Source of the DNA: UBA6165 sp044233745 | GTDB taxonomy: Bacteria > Bacteroidota > Bacteroidia > Flavobacteriales_D > Crocinitomicaceae | Reading direction: 5' to 3' | NCBI GenBank assembly: GCA_044233745.1 | Contig: JBIIJN010000013.1 | Span: forward strand, 1 to 48,325 | Length of the DNA stretch: 48,325 nt | Shown here: positions 1 through 7,372 of the stretch, one piece after another | Numbering within the stretch: the stretch's first letter is position 1 | Layout: each line of letters starts with the position of its first letter | Made by a program: the position numbers and the translations under genes | Notes under the pieces: model-generated | What the model saw: only the letters and a program-made list of their open reading frames with translations | The model's database searches: none | Told to the model about the DNA's origin: nothing

Positions 1-39
1 ACGTTTGTAACCTTCGTCGTCTCCGAAGATGATGACCAC
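1..39 (-). repeat. Fragment similar to the small gene at 978-1265, at the window edge
   Basis: Bases 1-39 match bases 1077-1115 at 34 of 39 positions, and the first 21 bases are identical. Read on the minus strand, the segment encodes VVIIFGDDEGYKR, against KVAIIFRDDEGYKR in the small protein at 978-1265. The similarity stops near base 39. The reading frame continues back to an ATG at 66-64 but shows no further likeness. It is either the edge of a second gene copy lying left of the window or a degraded duplicate. The plus strand of 43-174 reads as an open frame with no start codon and no recognised product. Confidence 0.55.
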
Positions 40-181
40 TAGGTTCACACAGTAGTAGATTATCATATTTCTGGAGCAAGTAAGAAAAAAGCAGAAGAAA
101 TTTGCGAAGTTTATGAAATACAACTGTTATTATCGAATACAAGGATTTTTAAAATAAATTTTCTGTTTATATGATTTATTT

Positions 182-189
182 TAAATTTG
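182..189 (+). promoter_or_regulatory. Bacteroidota -7 box upstream of the lipoprotein gene
   Basis: TAAATTTG fits the Bacteroidota sigma consensus TANNTTTG. It lies 32 bases before the ATG at 222 but downstream of the ATG at 171, so it favours 222 as the translated start. No clear TTG -33 element was found. Confidence 0.4.
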
Positions 190-221
190 CTCTAAAAAAA
201 ATAGACACAATTTCCCAGATC

Positions 222-929
222 ATGCGTTTTTCATTACTCCTTTTTTTACTAGTTGCAATACTTGTTAGCAGCTGTCACCACTCAGATTTTCATAAATCTC
301 ATTATCCGAAATTCCTTAAACATTCAAGGAATTTACGTAGTGAAAAAGACGCTCCTTTAGTTTCAAATTTAGCAATCCAAGAGAGTTCGGCTCAATTCTC
401 TGTTGAACTCCAATTACAAAACGATACTCCTGATTCCATAGAAACTCAAACCATATTTCTCGAAGATACTTTGGTTGATGATAGTGTATTAACTTTAGAA
501 AATTCGAATACATTCACAGAGATTGAAAACTCAAGAATCTACCTTGAAAAAAATCAAGTTAATTATTCGAAATCAAATAGTGCAAATCAAACAAGAATAG
601 AAGAAGAACCCAATACCGAAATTCAGAAAGAACGAAAATTCAACAAAAAATCACTACAAGCCTTTTGGATGGTTTGGATAATGTTCGTTGTTGGAGTTCT
701 AATAATTTTAGTAATAGTAAATTCAAATACATATTTTTTTGCAGGACTTCTTCTTTTAGGCGTTATTGTTGGTTGTATATTTACAATCATTACAGCAATT
801 CGAGGGGCAAAAGAAATCTCTAATGACAGAGCAAACCAGAAAGGTACTGCCCTATCCGTTTTGGCAATTCTTGGAAGTGTTTTAGGTTTGTTCCTTTCTG
901 GATTTTTACTTCTTTTGTTTAGCTTCTAA
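222..929 (+). CDS. Putative lipoprotein with C-terminal membrane segments (DUF4190-like end)
   Basis: Function unknown. An in-frame ATG at 171 would give 252 residues. The ATG at 222 is preferred because it places a lipoprotein signal at the very N-terminus (MRFSLLLFLLVAILVSSC, predicted lipidated Cys18) and lies after the TAAATTTG box. A polar, Ser/Asn/Glu-rich, poorly conserved-looking region of about 125 residues follows. The C-terminal 85 residues hold three hydrophobic segments, with a short loop reading RGAKEISNDRANQKG between the second and third. That arrangement resembles the DUF4190-like membrane tail common in Bacteroidota. A lipidated N-terminus combined with a membrane tail is slightly odd, so the first segment might instead be a plain membrane anchor. 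Confidence 0.6.
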   Translation: MRFSLLLFLLVAILVSSCHHSDFHKSHYPKFLKHSRNLRSEKDAPLVSNLAIQESSAQFSVELQLQNDTPDSIETQTIFLEDTLVDDSVLTLENSNTFTEIENSRIYLEKNQVNYSKSNSANQTRIEEEPNTEIQKERKFNKKSLQAFWMVWIMFVVGVLIILVIVNSNTYFFAGLLLLGVIVGCIFTIITAIRGAKEISNDRANQKGTALSVLAILGSVLGLFLSGFLLLLFSF

Positions 930-933
930 CAAA

Positions 934-957
934 AAAGGCTGGACGAATCCAACCTTT
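934..957 (-). terminator. Shared terminator hairpin between convergent genes
   Basis: Nine-base arms (934-942 and 949-957) around a 6-base loop pair with one mismatch, which becomes a G-U pair on the minus-strand transcript. On the minus strand the stem is followed by six T residues, so it should end the transcript of the small gene at 978-1265. It may also serve the plus-strand gene. Confidence 0.65.
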
Positions 958-977
958 ATAACAAGTTTAAGAAGGTT

Positions 978-1265
978 CTATATCATCTTCACATCTGCAA
1001 TGCGCGAAACTGGTAACCACATGCCACCTTTAAGGCAGATGTATTTAGCACCAACCGCCCATATAGTCGTTTCTACACGTTTGTAACCTTCGTCGTCGCG
1101 AAAGATTATGGCCACCTTACCGTGATGAAGATTACCCAGTTTCATGGCATCAAGTAGTTTAGACTCCAAATCTTCATGTTGTTCAATTTGGACAGATGCT
1201 TTGAAACTCAATTCTGGAATTCTTTCCTTGTCAATCAATGTTGGATTTAATGTTGCTGTATCCAT
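978..1265 (-). CDS. Small conserved protein of unknown function (95 aa)
   Basis: A 95-residue soluble protein starting at ATG 1265, with no signal peptide or membrane segment. It has a charged N-terminal half (for example QIEQHEDLESKLLDAM) and a probable small beta-barrel-like C-terminal half. The latter carries a GYKRVETTIWAVG stretch and ends in LKGGMWLPVSRIADVKMI. Short proteins of this shape, with a VETTIW-type motif and a final strand beginning with I/V, are common in Flavobacteriales but have no assigned role that I know. It stands alone, with a terminator at 934-957. A partial copy of its coding sequence lies at 1-39. Confidence 0.7.
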   Translation of the reverse strand: MDTATLNPTLIDKERIPELSFKASVQIEQHEDLESKLLDAMKLGNLHHGKVAIIFRDDEGYKRVETTIWAVGAKYICLKGGMWLPVSRIADVKMI

Positions 1266-1587
1266 AGTTATAAGTTTTGAAGCGTTAAATTAAAGGTTCT
1301 GATTCTCTCCTCCAAATTTTATTCATTAAATTATGATTTTTGTCAGTTTTTTGACCATTTATCGAGCTTAAGATTTTCATAAAAGCACCCATAAAAACGA
1401 ATAAACATTGGGAATATAATCAAATTTGACATGCCCAGAACACAACAAAATAGTTATCAACAAGCACATCAATCAAATCCACAAGAGAAATGCTGATTTT
1501 CATTTATTTAAGTTCAATTTAAATCCTAAATCACGTATTTGTCAATTTTACAATAACTTGTACTATATTTGTTGAGAAGAGTACCTT
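1266..1587. other. Intergenic region, promoter only
   Basis: About 320 AT-rich bases between divergent genes. No open frame, RNA or repeat could be supported. The only element recognised is the TANNTTTG box near its right end. Confidence 0.5.
1564..1571 (+). promoter_or_regulatory. -7 promoter box of the SprB-repeat protein gene
   Basis: TATATTTG matches TANNTTTG. A TTTG at 1538-1541 could be the -33 element, with a rather long 22-base spacer. The box lies 31 bases before the preferred ATG at 1603. Confidence 0.55.
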
Positions 1588-1602
1588 TTGAAGCACCCGT
1601 TT

Positions 1603-4329
1603 ATGCAAAAATATACACCTAAAAAAAGTCTGTTTCTCCTGCTATACTTATTAGGCATGAGCATAAGTTTGTTCTCTAATCCAGCCAGTGCTCAGCTTAG
1701 CGGTACATTTTCAACATCTCAGTTGTATTGTCAGGCAAATGCAAATTTTATTGCTTTATATCCCCGATTGGGTCAGGCTCCGTTCACCTTTAGTATTCAA
1801 GGACCTGTAAATCAAAGCAATGCCTCGGGATATTTTAGCAATTTACCCAACGGCACATACAACGGCACGATCACCGACGCACTTAACAACACATTTAATA
1901 TCAGCAATATACAAGTCATAAACAATGTTTCCAATGCCAATTTCATCACCCAAGACACCAGTATATGTGCGGGCTCTTCTTTGCAAATTGCAGCACAAGG
2001 TGGAAATGGGATTTACAATTGGAGCAGTTCACCCAACGACCTCTCTATTCAATTTAGCAACGACTCAACAGCCACTATTACACCGACTGCAACCACCACT
2101 TATATCCTGTCAGGCGGAGGCAACACAAATCTGATTTACAACCATTCATTTCAATTGGGTAACACCGGCTTTTTTAGCAATTATACTTTGGTGAATCAAA
2201 TTACAAACCCCGTTGGGCAACAAGGAATAGCTGGAGTTTCTAGCAATCCCAACTTTTTTTTCAATCCTTTCGCCAGTTGTGCAGACCAAGATGGAAACAG
2301 CGCCATGCTCGTGGTTGATGGTGCAACAGCTCCCGTTCCTATTTCCATTTTATGGGAGCAAGCTGTGCCTGTGCAGCCCAATACCAACTATACTTTTTCC
2401 TTTTGGGCAACCTCGGTGGTTTCTGTAAATCCGGCACAGTTGCAAACCAGAATAAACAATGTGCTCGTAAACACAACGGTTCTGGGTTCATCAGTTTGCA
2501 ATTGGCAGCAGATTACTATGACTTGGAATTCTGGGGCATCCAACATTGCTGTCATCAATATTCGCGATTTGAACATTCAAGCCAATGGTAACGATTTTGC
2601 TATTGACAACTTGTTCTTTTCTGAAACCAATGGCGTTTGTGCAGATTCGCTTACCATAACCGTTGAAAACAGTATTCCGATAAATGTCACGCCAACTGCA
2701 GAAGTTTGCTTGGGCGCTGATGTATCGATTACTCCGAGTAATGGAACCAACTTGCAGTGGACCTATCCCAATGGCAGCATTAGCAATTCTAATACACTCA
2801 ATTTAAATAACATAAGTAACCAAAACGCAGGGATTTATACCGTAAGTTCGAACAATCCCAATTCTTGTTTCACACCAGCACAATTCACTTTAACTATACT
2901 TCCATCACCCGATGTGACCACACAAGTTGGACAAATCAGTTGCAATGGCTCAAACGATGGATTTGTTACTACCAATGTTGCTGGCTCAGGTACTTTCAAC
3001 TATTTGTGGTCGAATGGTGCGACAAGCCCAAATTTAAACAACTTGTCGCCAGGCATTTACACGCTTATCGTTGAAGGACAGAATGGCTGCGAAAGTCAAT
3101 TACAGATAAACATATCAGAACCAGCGCCGCTTGTAATCAATCTCAGCCAAAACCAACCCGATTGCAACCAAAATAACGGAAGTGCCAACGTAGTAGTATC
3201 TGGCGGCACATCCACTTATCAAATCTCTTGGTCGAACGGACAATCTGGTGCGAACGCAAATAACTTAGCAGCAGGCAATTACACCGTAGTTGTTGTAGAT
3301 GCAAACAATTGTTCAACTACGCAAACTTTCGTTATGAGTCCTGTCGATGGGCCCGTTGTTTCAATTGACTTTAGTGAAACTTTGCTGTGTTTCGGCGATC
3401 AAAACGGCTACATTGATTTTACGGTAAATGGAGGCACACCAGGCTATACTTATATTTGGCAACCTAACGTGAGCAGTACACAAAATGCGGCCAATTTGGG
3501 CTCTGGCACATACAATATTCAAATTATTGATGGATCAAATTGTGTACAAGACTTCAGTATTCTAATTGAGCAACCAGAACAAATTACAGCCAACGCGAGT
3601 CTAACGAACCCAAATTGCGGTCAGAACAATGGGAACATACAAATTGAAGCTTTTGGTGGCGTGGGCGCTTTGAGTTACAATTGGTCGCCCAACGTGAGCA
3701 CCAGTGCAGTGGGCAATAATTTGGCAGCTGGCAATTACACCGTGAGCATCAATGACGAAAATGGATGCAACATTCAAATTACTGAAAACCTCATACCCGT
3801 TGGCGTGATTCCGCTTTCTGTTTCACCAAGTTCGGCAGTGATAGAGCCCAATCAATCTGTTCAATTGAACGCAAATATTGGAGCGGGCATTACAAACTAT
3901 ACGGTTTCATGGTCACCACCAGATGGCTTGAGCTGCACAGATTGTTTGAACCCGATAGCTTCGCCAAGTGAAAGCACAACTTATCAAATTACCATAAGCA
4001 CTCCAGATGGTTGCCAAAGGACGGTATCTGTATCTGTTAGTGTTGAATTGCCTTGTAAAGGAGTCGCCATTCCAACAATTTTTTCTCCGAATGGTGATGG
4101 TCTGAATGACGAAATTTGTATCCAAAACCAACATTGCGTTGAAACTTTCGAGCTTGCTATCTACAACCGATGGGGCGAATTGGTGTTTTATACCAATAAT
4201 CCAAATGAATGCTGGGATGGCAGTTTTAGAGGTCAACCAGCGCAAATTGGCGTTTATGCTTACAAAGTATTTGCCAATGCCAATGGTTTGTTTCTAGAAG
4301 AATCTGGGAATATTTCTTTGGTGCGATAG
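1603..4329 (+). CDS. SprB-repeat surface protein with T9SS type B sorting domain
   Basis: A secreted surface or adhesin-like protein of about 908 residues. ATG 1603 is chosen because it gives a signal peptide ending at PASAQ; an in-frame TTG at 1588 would add five residues. After the signal come Ig-like beta regions. Next is a jellyroll-like segment (about residues 180-345) beginning NLIYNHSFQLGNTGF and ending near NDFAIDNLFFSE, which looks like a carbohydrate-binding fold. About four SprB-type repeats follow (roughly residues 440-745), with recurring ISWSNGQSG / LAAGNYTVVVVDANNC phrases. The last ~85 residues are a type B (CHU_C / gliding-motility) sorting domain, from PTIFSPNGDGLNDEICI through IYNRWGELVF to GVYAYKVFA. 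It should cross the outer membrane through the T9SS. The sorting signal is clear; the ligand is unknown. Confidence 0.85.
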   Translation: MQKYTPKKSLFLLLYLLGMSISLFSNPASAQLSGTFSTSQLYCQANANFIALYPRLGQAPFTFSIQGPVNQSNASGYFSNLPNGTYNGTITDALNNTFNISNIQVINNVSNANFITQDTSICAGSSLQIAAQGGNGIYNWSSSPNDLSIQFSNDSTATITPTATTTYILSGGGNTNLIYNHSFQLGNTGFFSNYTLVNQITNPVGQQGIAGVSSNPNFFFNPFASCADQDGNSAMLVVDGATAPVPISILWEQAVPVQPNTNYTFSFWATSVVSVNPAQLQTRINNVLVNTTVLGSSVCNWQQITMTWNSGASNIAVINIRDLNIQANGNDFAIDNLFFSETNGVCADSLTITVENSIPINVTPTAEVCLGADVSITPSNGTNLQWTYPNGSISNSNTLNLNNISNQNAGIYTVSSNNPNSCFTPAQFTLTILPSPDVTTQVGQISCNGSNDGFVTTNVAGSGTFNYLWSNGATSPNLNNLSPGIYTLIVEGQNGCESQLQINISEPAPLVINLSQNQPDCNQNNGSANVVVSGGTSTYQISWSNGQSGANANNLAAGNYTVVVVDANNCSTTQTFVMSPVDGPVVSIDFSETLLCFGDQNGYIDFTVNGGTPGYTYIWQPNVSSTQNAANLGSGTYNIQIIDGSNCVQDFSILIEQPEQITANASLTNPNCGQNNGNIQIEAFGGVGALSYNWSPNVSTSAVGNNLAAGNYTVSINDENGCNIQITENLIPVGVIPLSVSPSSAVIEPNQSVQLNANIGAGITNYTVSWSPPDGLSCTDCLNPIASPSESTTYQITISTPDGCQRTVSVSVSVELPCKGVAIPTIFSPNGDGLNDEICIQNQHCVETFELAIYNRWGELVFYTNNPNECWDGSFRGQPAQIGVYAYKVFANANGLFLEESGNISLVR

Positions 4330-4359
4330 GATCTCGAGCTTGTTACCAAGAGCTTAAGA

Positions 4360-4920
4360 TTAAGCATTTAAATGCACCCAATCTTCACGTGAAATTCCAT
4401 AAATGCCAACTTTATCACCATCTTCAATAGTGATTTTCAAGAGCTTCATGCCGTTTTTGGTAGCCACCTGAATTGAAGCGTCATTTCCTGGAAGTATAAC
4501 CGAATAAAGCATATCAGATAACTCATTTTCAAAAGCAAAATCGCGGCATTTTTGGGCCGCCTCAAAGGCATAACCTTTCCCCCTGAATTCGGGCATCATG
4601 GAATAACCAATTTCTAAAATAGGTTCATTGTCGATGGTTTTTTTCAACAAGCCACATTGACCTGCAAGACTACCCGACTCTTTCTCTACCAGCGCATTCA
4701 TGCCACCCAAATCATTCTCATATCGGTGGGCAACTCTGTCGAACCAAAATCGGCAATTTTCTTCAGGCGTACGCTCATTTTTCGGCATGATATACTTCAA
4801 AGAATCGGGAAAAGCACAAAAGCGTAGCCAATCGTCAAAATCGGAATCCAGAACTTTTCGAAATGCTAACCGCGCTGTTTGCTCTCCAAATAAAAGAAAA
4901 TCGGTGTTGTTTCTCGGTAT
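4360..4920 (-). CDS. GNAT-family N-acetyltransferase without a canonical start codon
   Basis: RimJ/RimL-like acetyltransferase of about 185 residues. The acetyl-CoA loop region reads IGYSMMPEFRGKGYAFEA, followed by a late motif with SIQVATKNGMKLL. The first TTG or ATG in frame lies at 4800 or 4788, but protein-like sequence clearly continues upstream: EQTARLAFRKVLDSDFDDWL is the usual first strand and helix of this family. That upstream frame has no ATG, GTG or TTG before a TGA at 4941-4939. The only candidates are ATA codons at 4920 or 4935, just after the tilS stop. The start given here (ATA 4920) is therefore a guess. The gene follows tilS directly and is probably cotranscribed with it. 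Either a rare start codon, a damaged start or a base error would explain the oddity. The substrate is unknown. Confidence 0.7.
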   Translation of the reverse strand: MPRNNTDFLLFGEQTARLAFRKVLDSDFDDWLRFCAFPDSLKYIMPKNERTPEENCRFWFDRVAHRYENDLGGMNALVEKESGSLAGQCGLLKKTIDNEPILEIGYSMMPEFRGKGYAFEAAQKCRDFAFENELSDMLYSVILPGNDASIQVATKNGMKLLKITIEDGDKVGIYGISREDWVHLNA

Positions 4921-4934
4921 ATTATAAGGTTTTA

Positions 4935-6188
4935 TTAATCAAACGTGATGCATCGAAGCTTGTGTTCGCCCTTCACTTGACAAAAAATTTCACGATAGAC
5001 AACAAAATCAAGAAGTTGAACCAATTTCCCGTTAACATACAATCCAGCTGCCCTTTTTCGACTGCTGTGCGACCAATGTTGATCATTGAACACCTTTTTC
5101 ACTTTTCGGTTTTTTCCATTCGACACATGTAGTTCTGCTCCTGGAAGCAAAACATCAAGCACAATTACATCAACGATTTTCACTTGATGAATCATGGGAA
5201 TGTCTTCTTCATTCAAATTCCCCCCATCCCAAATTTGGGCTTCGGATAAATTAATTTCTCGACGCTTCACCGCATCAAGCGAATGCCTACCAAACCACAG
5301 CGCCGACTTTTCACGCAGTACATAAAAATCTTCAAAATCAACACGTTTTCCGGGTTCAGCGAGAATAAGCTTATCAATTTCAACAAGACCTTGCGACGAA
5401 TTTTTCCAGCGTTCCAAAAACAATTCTTTATACACCGAAAGTTGATCTGTCCACAATTTTTCAAACATATAAACGCCAAATTGCGTTTGTCTGGCCTCAA
5501 AAAAAACGTCCAACAATCGATCGGCCTCTCCGCGCATTTGCTTCACTTCTTGGGTCAAGCGAGATAGTGCACTTTCATAGCGCGGGTCAATTTCTTTGAG
5601 CAAAGGAATAAGCTCCAATCTAATTTTGTTACGCGTATAATTCGCTTCTGCATTACTCGAATCTTCGCGCCAAATAATCTTATTTTCCTGGGCATAACGC
5701 AACAAATCCAGCTTTTTCGTGTTCAGTAAAGGTCTTCTGATGTAGTCGCGTGCCTGAGCAATTCCACCCAAATCCAAAATTCGTCCAGACGACAACAAAC
5801 GCAGCAAAACCTGTTCAATATCGTCGTCGTGATGATGAGCAGTACACAGCAAAGCTCCGGGATTGGCTTTTACAACACTTTCAAACCAATCATAGCGCAA
5901 ATCTCGCGCCAATTGCTGAATGGATTGTGCTTCGTTTTTCTTGAGTTTAGGTGTATCAAAACGTTTGATGTCACAAGGGATTTTGCGCGATTCACAAAAC
6001 TGTTTTACAAATATTTCATCTTCGTTAGAATCCGCTCCACGAAGCCCAAAATTACAATGCAAAACGTGGACATTGACGCCATTTTTATGCAACACATCAG
6101 TTAAAACCATAGAATCTAGGCCACCACTGCAAGCCACAAAGACCTGCGGACAAGCGCGTAATTCATCGATGAAATTGAGTTGAAGCAT
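4935..6188 (-). CDS. tilS: tRNA(Ile)-lysidine synthetase
   Basis: TilS uses ATP and lysine to convert C34 of the CAU-anticodon isoleucine tRNA to lysidine, so that it reads AUA. The N-terminal PP-loop is plain: SGGLDS at residues 21-26 of the 417-residue form, followed by the usual HHHDDDIEQVLLRL and a YIRRPLL segment. The C-terminal substrate-binding part ends in WSHSSRKRAAGLYVNGK, typical of full-length TilS. The start at ATG 6188 shares its A with the pabB stop (TAATG), which suggests translational coupling. A start further upstream would overlap pabB for no benefit. Confidence 0.92.
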   Translation of the reverse strand: MLQLNFIDELRACPQVFVACSGGLDSMVLTDVLHKNGVNVHVLHCNFGLRGADSNEDEIFVKQFCESRKIPCDIKRFDTPKLKKNEAQSIQQLARDLRYDWFESVVKANPGALLCTAHHHDDDIEQVLLRLLSSGRILDLGGIAQARDYIRRPLLNTKKLDLLRYAQENKIIWREDSSNAEANYTRNKIRLELIPLLKEIDPRYESALSRLTQEVKQMRGEADRLLDVFFEARQTQFGVYMFEKLWTDQLSVYKELFLERWKNSSQGLVEIDKLILAEPGKRVDFEDFYVLREKSALWFGRHSLDAVKRREINLSEAQIWDGGNLNEEDIPMIHQVKIVDVIVLDVLLPGAELHVSNGKNRKVKKVFNDQHWSHSSRKRAAGLYVNGKLVQLLDFVVYREIFCQVKGEHKLRCITFD

Positions 6189-7372
6189 TATGCAAATAAC
6201 GACAAAATCCGATTTATCTTCACCAAACACTCATCAAATTCTTGTTCCGGTTCAGACAAAATCGTGATGGCACTGCCCACGGGACAACACAAATATTGAT
6301 TTTCTGCATCATACAACAAAGTTCGAATCACCACATTCATATCAAAATAGCCATTGGGTTCAATCAAACCAACGGAACCAGAATACCAGCCGCGTTGAAA
6401 ACTCTCCAAGCGCTCAATGATTTGCATGGCACTAATTTTTGGTGCGCCGGTCATAGAACCCATCGGAAAAAGTGCTTTGATGATGTCTGAATGTTTCACA
6501 TTTTCCTTCAAATTACAAGAAATCGTGGAAATCATCTGATGCACGGCATGAAAGGAATAAATCCCAAAAAGTTCATCCACTTTGATGCTGCCCGTTTTGG
6601 CCACACGCGTCAAATCGTTGCGCACCAAATCCACAATCATCACATTTTCAGCGCGTTCTTTGGTGTTGTTCAACAATTCCAATTTCATGGCTTCGTCTTC
6701 TTCAGGATTTGACTTGCGAGGTCGCGTGCCTTTGATAGGTTGAGATATTAATTTCGTTTCTAAACGTTGAATAAACCGTTCTGGACTGGCGCCCATCATC
6801 GCAAAATTGCCCCATTTGAAAAAACTGGAAAACGGCGCTTGACTGCTCTGTTGCAAATATTTGAAAACACGCCAAGCATCATCAATTTGAACTCCGGATG
6901 CCTCAAAATTTTGGCAGAAATTCAATTCATAACAATTGCCCAATTGAATTTCATTTTTGGCGCTTTCTACTTGTTGGATGTAACGCTCTCGAGTGATCGA
7001 CGGATTCAGTTGAAAAGTAGCAGGTAATTCATCAACGTGGGTAAGTAGCGACTCAACCAAGGCATCCTGCTGCATACCATACACCCATTCAAAAGCAGTA
7101 TCTTGAATTTTATAAACGGATTTCGGGACAAAATAAATCAACTTCGGGGCGTCCATCAATTTCGGATTGCGCGAATTCAATTGTTCGATGTTATTCTTCA
7201 AATCGTATCCCAGCAAGGTTGCGATAAATTTTCCGCTATTTGATTGCACAAAATCATCCAACTGCTGCCAATCCACAGCGTCATGAAATACCAAGGCAAA
7301 TTCTACATCCAAACAAAGAAAATGCTGACCAGAAGGTCCGAGAACGAAAGCGAAATTAAAATCAGGTGACAT
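6188..7372 (-). CDS. pabB: Aminodeoxychorismate synthase component I
   Basis: Chorismate-binding enzyme of 394 residues that makes 4-amino-4-deoxychorismate for folate (p-aminobenzoate) synthesis. The C-terminal chorismate domain shows PIKGT at residues 212-216, with the Lys that distinguishes PabB-type enzymes from the PIAGT of anthranilate synthase. It is followed by ENVMIVDLVRNDL and GSMTGAPK, all characteristic. The N-terminal tryptophan-pocket region is short and divergent. The amidotransferase partner (PabA) and the lyase (PabC) are not in the window. ATG 7372 overlaps the protease stop as TGATG, and the stop overlaps tilS as TAATG. A TTG one codon upstream is less likely as start. Confidence 0.87.
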   Translation of the reverse strand: MSPDFNFAFVLGPSGQHFLCLDVEFALVFHDAVDWQQLDDFVQSNSGKFIATLLGYDLKNNIEQLNSRNPKLMDAPKLIYFVPKSVYKIQDTAFEWVYGMQQDALVESLLTHVDELPATFQLNPSITRERYIQQVESAKNEIQLGNCYELNFCQNFEASGVQIDDAWRVFKYLQQSSQAPFSSFFKWGNFAMMGASPERFIQRLETKLISQPIKGTRPRKSNPEEDEAMKLELLNNTKERAENVMIVDLVRNDLTRVAKTGSIKVDELFGIYSFHAVHQMISTISCNLKENVKHSDIIKALFPMGSMTGAPKISAMQIIERLESFQRGWYSGSVGLIEPNGYFDMNVVIRTLLYDAENQYLCCPVGSAITILSEPEQEFDECLVKINRILSLFA

